Assembly (NCBI GenBank): GCA_947176355.1
Contig: CAMWQY010000197.1
Location: forward strand, 1-5,269
Direction of reading: 5' to 3'
Origin: an uncultured Porphyromonadaceae bacterium
GTDB taxonomy: Bacteria > Bacteroidota > Bacteroidia > Bacteroidales > Muribaculaceae
Length of the DNA stretch: 5,269 nucleotides
Shown here: positions 1 through 5,269 of the stretch, in pieces
Numbering within the stretch: the first letter of the stretch is position 1
Layout of the letters: each line of letters opens with the position of its first letter
The notes under the pieces: model-generated
Told to the model about the DNA's origin: nothing
What the model saw: the letters and a program-made list of their open reading frames with translations, nothing else
Database searches by the model: none
Made by a program: the position numbers and the translations under genes

Positions 1-66
<66 letters not shown>

Positions 67-95
67 AATGATACGGCGACCACCGAGATCTACAC
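67..95 (+). other. Illumina P5 flow-cell adapter (contamination)
   Basis: These 29 bases match the P5 adapter from end to end, starting AATGATACGG and ending GAGATCTACAC. The next 8 bases (96-103, CTATAGTA) sit where an i5 index would be. After that I cannot recognise either the Nextera or the TruSeq read 1 primer site, so the join to genomic sequence is not clean. It may be an error-rich read end or a chimeric assembly path. Genomic sequence begins at some unresolved point between about 96 and 137. Confidence 0.97.
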
Positions 96-103
96 CTATA
101 GTA

Positions 104-249
104 AATGGAGGGTAAAGTGGACGTTTTTGCATAATTACATTATTTGCTTGTTTTGGTTGTGAAATTAATAAAAGTTTTTGAAATCAGCAAGCATCTCAGA
201 TTATATTTTTTTTGAAATAGTTTATTTTTTGTTAGCTACATATCATTAT
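104..249. other. AT-rich intergenic region, no gene seen
   Basis: With the technical bases before it, this makes a stretch of just over 300 bases without a gene upstream of uvrB. It is strongly AT-rich with many T and A runs, typical of Bacteroidota intergenic DNA. I see no open frame of useful length on either strand, no tRNA-like fold, no terminator and no clear LexA-like palindrome. The first 20-30 bases are suspect because they adjoin the adapter. Any neighbouring gene upstream has been lost. Confidence 0.6.
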
Positions 250-281
250 TTTGTAAGTTAAGAAGTTTTTTATTATCTTTG
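250..281 (+). promoter_or_regulatory. Bacteroidota-type housekeeping promoter for uvrB
   Basis: TTTG at 250-253 and TATCTTTG at 274-281 are separated by 20 bases. The published Bacteroidota vegetative promoter has a TTTG-like -33 element, a spacer of about 19-20 bases and a TAnnTTTG -7 element, so both boxes and the spacing fit. Transcription would begin at about 286-289, leaving a leader of roughly 27 bases before the uvrB ATG at 315. Given the tight gene overlaps downstream, it probably drives all three genes. I see no operator-like inverted repeat over it. Confidence 0.82.
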
Positions 282-293
282 CACATTAAACAA

Positions 294-309
294 ACAGATT
301 TTTTTCTGT
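294..309 (+). promoter_or_regulatory. Possible small hairpin in the uvrB leader
   Basis: ACAGA at 294-298 is complementary to TCTGT at 305-309, with a loop of six T. It lies in the predicted leader, six bases before the uvrB start codon. A five-pair AT-rich stem is weak and may mean nothing. Its position between the transcript start and the ATG is the only reason to list it. It is not a terminator. Confidence 0.15.
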
Positions 310-314
310 ATAAT

Positions 315-2438
315 ATGTCAGATTTTAAGATAACTTCGAAATATAAACCTACCGGTGATCAGCCGGAGGCTATCGCTGAATTGTCAGAAGGAGTGCTTGA
401 AGGACACCCTTCGCAGACTTTGCTCGGTGTCACAGGCAGTGGCAAAACTTTCACAATGGCTAATGTCATCCAACAAGTGAAGCGACCGACTTTGATTCTA
501 AGCCATAACAAGACACTCGCTGCCCAGCTTTATGGAGAAATGAAGAATTTCTTTCCGGATAATTCTGTGCAGTATTTTGTCAGTTACTACGATTATTACC
601 AGCCGGAAGCATATATACCATCAAGTGATAAATATATAGAAAAAGACTTGATGATCAACGATCAGATTGAAAAATTACGTCTTTCTACAGTGGCTGCTCT
701 ATTGAGTGGACGGCGCGACGTAGTGGTGGTTTCTTCCGTCAGCTGCATCTATGGTATGGGAAATCCGGAAGATTTCTCAAAGAGCGTTGTGAGAATTGAA
801 CTCGGACAAAGGATATCACGCAATGCATTCCTTCGCCAACTTGTGGATTCCCTATACAGCCGAACAGAAACAGAATTAGGCAGCGGTGAATTCAGAGTGA
901 AGGGCGACACTGTCGACATTAAACTCTCATTTGAAGACATACAGCTTCGCGTAATGTTCTGGGGAGACGAGATTGAGAAAATTCAGACCGTTGACCCTCA
1001 GACAGGCATTATCTTAAGTGAACTTGACGGTTTCAATATCTATCCTGCAAATATTTTTGTGGCAAGTAAGGAGCGCACCAACAATGCAGAGAATCAGATA
1101 GCTATAGATTTGGGCACACAGGCTGAATTTTTCAAAAGCGAAGGTAGATTTCTTGAAGCTCAAAGACTGACAGAGAGAGTTAATTATGACTTAGAGATGA
1201 TCAAGGAACTCGGACATTGCTCGGGAATTGAGAACTATTCCCGATATTTCGACGGTCGCGAACCCGGAATGCGTCCATTCTGTCTTCTCGACTATTTCCC
1301 TAAGGATTTCCTTACCATTATTGACGAGAGCCACGTGACATTGCCTCAGCTCAGAGGTATGTATTCAGGAGACCTTGCCAGAAAACTCAACCTTGTGGAA
1401 TATGGATTCCGTCTTCCCGCAGCAATCGACAACCGTCCTCTAAAATTTGATGAGTTTGAGCGTCTTACTCCCCAGACTATATATGTCAGCGCTACTCCGG
1501 GCGATTATGAGCTCCAGAAATCAGAGGGAATTGTCACGGAACAGATAATTAGACCTACCGGTCTCCTCGATCCTGAAATTGAGGTGCGCCCGTCTATGAA
1601 CCAAATCGATGATCTTCTCGAAGAAATACAACTTAGAATTGAGCGTGGAGAAAGGACTTTGGTCACAACTCTAACCAAGCGAATGGCGGAAGAATTGGAT
1701 GCCCATCTGCAGAGTTTCGGGGTAAGAAGCGCTTACATTCATTCCGATGTAGATACTCTTGACAGAATCAGAATCCTCAACGATCTGCGTGAAGGCACTT
1801 ACGATGTTCTAATCGGTGTAAACCTGCTTCGTGAGGGACTTGACCTACCGGAGGTATCGCTTGTGGCTATTTTGGATGCAGATAAAGAAGGATTTTTGCG
1901 CAATCATCGTTCGCTTACGCAGACTGCCGGACGTGCCGCTCGTAACGTCAACGGCATGGTAATAATGTATGCAGATAAAATTACAGATTCCATGCAAAAG
2001 ACCATCGATGAGACTGAACGCCGAAGGGCTAAACAGATGCTCTATAATGAGCAAAATGGAATCACTCCTACTCCTATTGTCAAGAAGACAAATACCGATC
2101 TCATCGACCTTTATCAAGGCGGCTCTGCCGACAACAATGACTATACACCATCGAAACCGAGAGTATCGAAACCCGGAAGCACAAAACAACCGGCTAAAGT
2201 GCAGAAGTACGAGCCTCGTCCTTATTTGGAAGAGGAACATCAGGAAGCAGCTCTTGTTGCAGATCCTATAGTAGAATATATGAGTTCTTCAGATCTCAAA
2301 GCACGCATTGCCAAAGTACAGGCTGACATGACAAAGGCTGCCAAGGCTATGGACTTTATGGAAGCTGCACGTCTGCGTGATGAACTTCTTGCACTGAAAG
2401 ACCTTGCAACTGCTAAAGAAACGGAAAGCCATGCATAA
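315..2438 (+). CDS. uvrB: UvrABC excinuclease subunit B
   Basis: UvrB is the cytoplasmic damage-verifying subunit of nucleotide excision repair. UvrA loads it on DNA, it inserts a beta-hairpin between the strands using ATP, and it then recruits UvrC for the two incisions. The 707-residue product (E. coli about 673) has all the hallmarks in order: the N-terminal KPTGDQPEAI; Walker A TGSGKT at 40-45; the tyrosine-rich hairpin YYDYYQPEAYIP from 91; the DESH box at 337-340; TIYVSATPGDYE at 388-399; helicase motif V GVNLLREGLDLPE from 501; motif VI QTAGRAAR at 536-543; and a C-terminal UVR motif at about 660-695 that contacts UvrC. A polar Pro/Lys/Ser-rich linker at about 600-655 accounts for much of the extra length. 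I chose the ATG at 315. The same frame can be read from a TTG at 279, but that lies inside the promoter -7 box and upstream of the likely transcript start. There is no Shine-Dalgarno sequence, as is usual in this phylum. The end overlaps the next gene by 8 bases. Confidence 0.98.
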   Translation: MSDFKITSKYKPTGDQPEAIAELSEGVLEGHPSQTLLGVTGSGKTFTMANVIQQVKRPTLILSHNKTLAAQLYGEMKNFFPDNSVQYFVSYYDYYQPEAYIPSSDKYIEKDLMINDQIEKLRLSTVAALLSGRRDVVVVSSVSCIYGMGNPEDFSKSVVRIELGQRISRNAFLRQLVDSLYSRTETELGSGEFRVKGDTVDIKLSFEDIQLRVMFWGDEIEKIQTVDPQTGIILSELDGFNIYPANIFVASKERTNNAENQIAIDLGTQAEFFKSEGRFLEAQRLTERVNYDLEMIKELGHCSGIENYSRYFDGREPGMRPFCLLDYFPKDFLTIIDESHVTLPQLRGMYSGDLARKLNLVEYGFRLPAAIDNRPLKFDEFERLTPQTIYVSATPGDYELQKSEGIVTEQIIRPTGLLDPEIEVRPSMNQIDDLLEEIQLRIERGERTLVTTLTKRMAEELDAHLQSFGVRSAYIHSDVDTLDRIRILNDLREGTYDVLIGVNLLREGLDLPEVSLVAILDADKEGFLRNHRSLTQTAGRAARNVNGMVIMYADKITDSMQKTIDETERRRAKQMLYNEQNGITPTPIVKKTNTDLIDLYQGGSADNNDYTPSKPRVSKPGSTKQPAKVQKYEPRPYLEEEHQEAALVADPIVEYMSSSDLKARIAKVQADMTKAAKAMDFMEAARLRDELLALKDLATAKETESHA

Positions 2439-4332
2439 GAAGACCGATTTTCTTCCCACATCGGCAGATGAGATGAAAATGCTCGGTTGGGATCAAGCTG
2501 ATATTATAATCTTCAGTGGCGACGCATACGTAGACCACCCTTCATTTGGAGCGGCTGTAATCGGACGTACACTACAGAAAGCCGGATACAAGGTAGCAAT
2601 TATCCCCCAGCCTAATTGGCGTGATGATCTTCGCGACTTCAAGAAACTCGGAAGACCACGCTTGTTTTTTGGTGTATCTGCCGGTGCTATGGATTCTATG
2701 GTGAACCATTATACGGCAAATCGACGTCTGCGCCATGATGATGCATACACTCCCGGAGGTAAACATGGAATGCGCCCTGACTACCCTACCATAGTTTACT
2801 CAAAAATTCTTAAGAAACTTTATCCTGATGTCCCTGTAATAGCCGGTGGTATTGAAGCGTCTCTAAGGCGCGTAGCTCATTATGACTATTGGGCTGACAA
2901 ACTCCGCCCTTCTATTCTTGCAGAGTCTTCTGCAGATATGATATCTTACGGTATGGGTGAGAAAACTATACTTGCGCTGGCTGAAAGGCTTGATAAAGGT
3001 GAACGATTATCTGAAATAAAGGATGTCCCGCAGACTGTATTCTTTACAGATCCGAAAGATATAGAGACTGATCGTGATAATTCTATTCTTCTTTCAAGCT
3101 TCGAAGAATGTTTGGCAGACAAGAAAAAACAGGCTCTAAACTTCCGTCACGTGGAAGAAGAAAGCAATAAATGGAGAGGTAAAACCCTTTATCAATCTAC
3201 AGGAGACAGTATGATACGCATAAATCCTATGTGGCCACCGATGGAAAAGGGTGAAATTGATGCTTCTTTTGACCTGCCATATACTCGAGTGCCCCATCCT
3301 CGATATAAAGGAAAGGCAATACCTGCTTACGAAATGATACGACATTCCATCTGCATGCATAGAGGTTGCTTTGGAGGATGTGCGTTTTGCACTATTTCAG
3401 CACATCAAGGTAAATTCATTGCATCAAGAAGCAAGGAATCTATCCTTAAAGAGGCTAAGCAAGTGACGCAGATGGAAGATTTCAAAGGATATATTTCCGA
3501 TTTGGGAGGACCATCTGCCAATATGTATGCCATGGGAGGTAAAAACAAGGAAGCCTGTAAAAGATGTGTAAGACCATCTTGCCTGCATCCAAGACCGTGC
3601 CCAAATCTCGACAATGACCACTCTCCTCTCACAGACATCTATAGAAGCGTTGATGCTTTGCCCGGAGTGAAGAAATCATTTGTTGGAAGTGGTGTGCGTT
3701 ACGATCTTGCAATGGCTCCGACTGATTCTCCGGATAAGACAAGGGGGAATGCAGAATATATGGAGGAACTCATCGCTAACCATGTGAGCGGAAGACTTAA
3801 AGTGGCTCCCGAACATACTTCCGACAAGGTTCTGGACTGTATGCGAAAACCGTCGTTCAAACTCTTTTATGACTTTAAGAAGATTTTTGACAATGTCAAC
3901 CGAAAACATGGACTCAATCAGCAACTAATACCCTATTTCATTTCTTCGCATCCGGCATGCAGGGAAACTGACATGGCTGAATTAGCATGCATCACAAAGG
4001 GGCTGAATTTCCATCTTGAGCAAGTTCAAGATTTCACCCCGACTCCAATGACTGTGGCAAGCGAGATTTATTATACCGGTATACATCCATATACGGGAGA
4101 GAAAGTCTATACTGCTACCACTGAAAAAGAAAAACTTGCACAGCGACAATTTTTCTTTTGGTATAAACCTGAAATGAAATCTCAGATTACAGATGAACTC
4201 CATCGGCTTCATCGTCCTGATCTGATAAGAGCCCTATATCCGGGATTCAATCCATCGGATAAATACGCAAATAAGAATAATAAAAAATTCAATAACTCAA
4301 ATAAACCCAACAACAAAAAGACAAGAAAATGA
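2431..4332 (+). CDS. ygiQ: YgiQ-family (UPF0313) radical SAM protein
   Basis: This 633-residue protein belongs to the YgiQ/UPF0313 family of radical SAM enzymes, whose substrate and reaction I do not know to be established. The N-terminal part holds the family signatures GDAYVDHPSFG (30-40), GVSAGAMDSMVNHYT (81-95) and AGGIEASLRRVAHYDYW (138-154). The [4Fe-4S] cluster motif CxxxCxxC is intact at C313, C317 and C320, inside CFGGCAFC. The conserved core continues through KVAPEH (457-462). A second cysteine group, C376, C379, C384 and C390, lies in a CxxC-x4-C-x5-C pattern. The corresponding cysteines look partly conserved in my memory of E. coli YgiQ, so they may bind metal or a second cluster. 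The last 24 residues are an Asn/Lys-rich tail. The ATG at 2431 is preferred over an in-frame TTG at 2404, because it begins the conserved MHKKTDFLPTS segment and leaves only 8 bases of overlap with uvrB. Its stop overlaps the next start as ATGA. The family call is firm; the function is open. Confidence 0.95.
   Translation: MHKKTDFLPTSADEMKMLGWDQADIIIFSGDAYVDHPSFGAAVIGRTLQKAGYKVAIIPQPNWRDDLRDFKKLGRPRLFFGVSAGAMDSMVNHYTANRRLRHDDAYTPGGKHGMRPDYPTIVYSKILKKLYPDVPVIAGGIEASLRRVAHYDYWADKLRPSILAESSADMISYGMGEKTILALAERLDKGERLSEIKDVPQTVFFTDPKDIETDRDNSILLSSFEECLADKKKQALNFRHVEEESNKWRGKTLYQSTGDSMIRINPMWPPMEKGEIDASFDLPYTRVPHPRYKGKAIPAYEMIRHSICMHRGCFGGCAFCTISAHQGKFIASRSKESILKEAKQVTQMEDFKGYISDLGGPSANMYAMGGKNKEACKRCVRPSCLHPRPCPNLDNDHSPLTDIYRSVDALPGVKKSFVGSGVRYDLAMAPTDSPDKTRGNAEYMEELIANHVSGRLKVAPEHTSDKVLDCMRKPSFKLFYDFKKIFDNVNRKHGLNQQLIPYFISSHPACRETDMAELACITKGLNFHLEQVQDFTPTPMTVASEIYYTGIHPYTGEKVYTATTEKEKLAQRQFFFWYKPEMKSQITDELHRLHRPDLIRALYPGFNPSDKYANKNNKKFNNSNKPNNKKTRK
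4258..4328 (+). promoter_or_regulatory. A-rich translation start region inside the ygiQ 3' end
   Basis: About two thirds of the bases from 4261 to 4328 are A and only about one fifth are G or C, far from the surrounding coding sequence. The stretch encodes the Asn/Lys tail of the YgiQ protein and runs straight into the ATG of the next gene. Bacteroidota rarely use Shine-Dalgarno pairing, and known strong start sites in the phylum favour A-rich, unstructured upstream sequence. I infer that this segment doubles as the initiation region of the peptidase gene. There is no GGAGG-like motif in it. Confidence 0.4.
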
Positions 4333-5188
4333 ACAAGTCAAGTTTAGCCATGGGCGCATTGATCTTTCCTCTATGTCTAGCCTCATCCTGTAAGGAAGGC
4401 AACACTGAGGAGAATGTGATTGAAAAGCCTGAGATCAACATTGTTGACGGCCAGATGACTCCTGAAGTGCTTGAAGCACTTGGACAGGTGAACGGCGCTG
4501 TCGCTTCTCCTGATGGAAAGACCATTGCTTTCACTATCAAGTATGAAGACGTAAAGGAAAACAAAGGTAACGCTGAAATCTACACTGTTCCTGCAGAAGG
4601 AGGAGATGTGAAAAGACTTACTCATACTTCAGGTTCGGAAGGTAACCTGCAGTGGATCAACGGCGGTGAACGTCTCGCCTATCTTGGAAAAGATACTCAG
4701 GGAAAGATGCAGATTTTCTCTATGGAACCTGACGGAAGAAACGTATCATGCCATTCTTCTGTAGAAAGCGGAGTAGAATGTTTCCTTTTCTCTCCTGACT
4801 CTAAGAAAGTTGTATACTCAACTTCTATCAAAGATTTCAACCAGAAAGATTCCACTCTCTTTGCCGGTCTTGACAAGACAAGCGGTAGACTTGTTGACGA
4901 CCTTATGTATAAGCATTGGGATGAATGGGTAGAAGCAATTCCTCATCCTTTTGTTGCAGATTTTGACGGGGCAGACATCACTGGAGCAAAGGATATCATG
5001 GCTGGCGAACCGTTTGAATGCCCGATGAAGCCATTCGGTGGCGCTGAATCGTTTGCATGGAGCCCTGATAGCAAGCAACTCGTGTATGTAAGCCGTAAGC
5101 TTAAGGGACAGGAATACGCTTTTTCTACAGACAGCGACCTTTTCCTATATGACCTCGAAAGTGGAAAGACAGATTGCCTTACTCCGGG
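4329..5188 (+). CDS. Dipeptidyl peptidase 5-like S9 family lipoprotein, C-terminally truncated
   Basis: This is the N-terminal part of an S9 (prolyl oligopeptidase) family exopeptidase that would release dipeptides from peptides in the cell envelope. Residues 1-20 form a signal peptide, and C21 in LASSC is a likely lipidation site followed by KEGNTEE. The rest is beta-propeller with repeated PD40/TolB-like blades: VASPDGKTIAF (58-68), LQWINGGERLAYL (107-119), FLFSPDSKKVVYS (152-164) and FAWSPDSKQLVYV (242-254). The segment DLMYKHWDEWVEAIPHPFV (191-209), and the one ending CPMKPFGG, are nearly the same as in my recollection of P. gingivalis DPP5. About 287 of an expected 680-700 residues are present, so the whole alpha/beta-hydrolase domain with the Ser-Asp-His triad is missing. 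The frame stays open to a TAG at 5226-5228, but from 5189 the DNA is adapter-derived. The last 12 residues and the stop are therefore probably not real, and this is a cut gene rather than a pseudogene. The start overlaps the ygiQ stop as ATGA, which suggests translational coupling. Confidence 0.9.
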
Positions 5189-5269
5189 CTGTCTCTATTA
5201 CCCAAAGGCGCATGCGGCCGACGGATAGGGTGTGGTGGAGGGGGGAGGCCGAAACTTTAAAAAAAAATG
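5189..5269 (+). other. Error-rich Nextera/P5 adapter read-through (contamination)
   Basis: Aligned without gaps, bases 5189-5221 match the Nextera read 1 adapter complement at 21 of 33 positions, including the first eight (CTGTCTCT). Bases 5222-5229 fill the 8-base index slot. Bases 5230-5258 match the P5 complement at 17 of 29 positions, including GTGT at the start and GCCG near the end. Bases 5259-5267 are nine A, mirroring the nine T beside P5 at the other end of the contig. The TruSeq adapter fits the same place at only 8 of 33. The G-rich errors are typical of failing read ends. The exact spacing makes chance very unlikely. Confidence 0.88.

Noticed and set aside
279..314. A 12-residue N-terminal extension of UvrB from a TTG start.
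   Set aside because: The TTG is inside the promoter -7 element and upstream of the predicted transcript start. UvrB homology begins with the ATG at 315.
309..314. A perfect TATAAT hexamer just before the uvrB ATG.
   Set aside because: It abuts the start codon and has no -35 element. Bacteroidota use a different promoter sequence, which is present upstream with correct spacing.
1554..1567. The inverted repeat AGACC-TACC-GGTCT inside uvrB.
   Set aside because: It is a short stem in the middle of the conserved IIRPTGLLDP coding segment, with no T run and no gene boundary nearby.
1845..2240. A 131-codon minus-strand open frame opposite uvrB, plus similar antisense frames elsewhere.
   Set aside because: These overlap strongly recognised genes, have unconvincing composition rich in Cys, Ser, Phe and Ile, and show no family motif. 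They are shadows of the real genes.
2404..2430. A 9-residue N-terminal extension of the YgiQ-type protein from a TTG start.
   Set aside because: It would lengthen the overlap with uvrB to 35 bases and add residues with no family resemblance. The ATG at 2431 leads directly into the conserved N-terminus.
4072..4083. The perfect 12-base palindrome TATACCGGTATA, a possible operator.
   Set aside because: It lies inside the ygiQ coding region, where it encodes part of a conserved-looking YYTGIHPYTG segment. It is isolated, and a chance palindrome is the simpler reading.
5189..5228. A natural early stop making the third gene a short propeller-only protein or a pseudogene.
   Set aside because: The sequence from 5189 follows the Nextera adapter layout at exact spacing, so the stop is technical.

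Overview
This window looks like a short-read assembly contig from a Bacteroidota (order Bacteroidales) bacterium, with library adapter sequence left on both ends. The lineage call rests on three things: a promoter of the Bacteroidota type (TTTG, 20 bases, TATCTTTG) before the first gene, no Shine-Dalgarno sequence before the genes, and a third gene that closely resembles my recollection of Porphyromonas gingivalis dipeptidyl peptidase 5. A gut family such as Muribaculaceae is plausible, but I cannot fix the family from the sequence alone.

Layout. Bases 1-95 are technical: a poly-C run, a short T run and an exact Illumina P5 adapter. Bases 96-103 sit where an i5 index would be. From somewhere after about 104 up to 314 the sequence is AT-rich and intergenic, and it ends in the promoter. 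Three plus-strand genes follow in a tight run: uvrB (315-2438), a YgiQ-type (UPF0313) radical SAM gene (2431-4332, overlapping uvrB by 8 bases) and the start of an S9-family dipeptidyl peptidase 5-like lipoprotein gene (4329 onward, joined by a 4-base ATGA overlap). The last 81 bases (5189-5269) align without gaps to an error-rich Nextera adapter, an 8-base index, the P5 complement and poly-A. The stop codon at 5226-5228 is therefore almost certainly false and the peptidase gene is cut by the contig end.

The genes. UvrB is the damage-verifying helicase-like subunit of nucleotide excision repair, and all its expected motifs are present. YgiQ-family proteins are widely conserved radical SAM enzymes whose reaction is, as far as I know, unestablished. 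The third product is the N-terminal propeller part of a cell-envelope exopeptidase. The overlaps suggest one transcript and translational coupling, but no shared pathway is evident. I see no mobile element, CRISPR array, RNA gene, terminator or new defence or metabolic system. The most notable points are the adapter ends and the uvrB-ygiQ-peptidase coupling.
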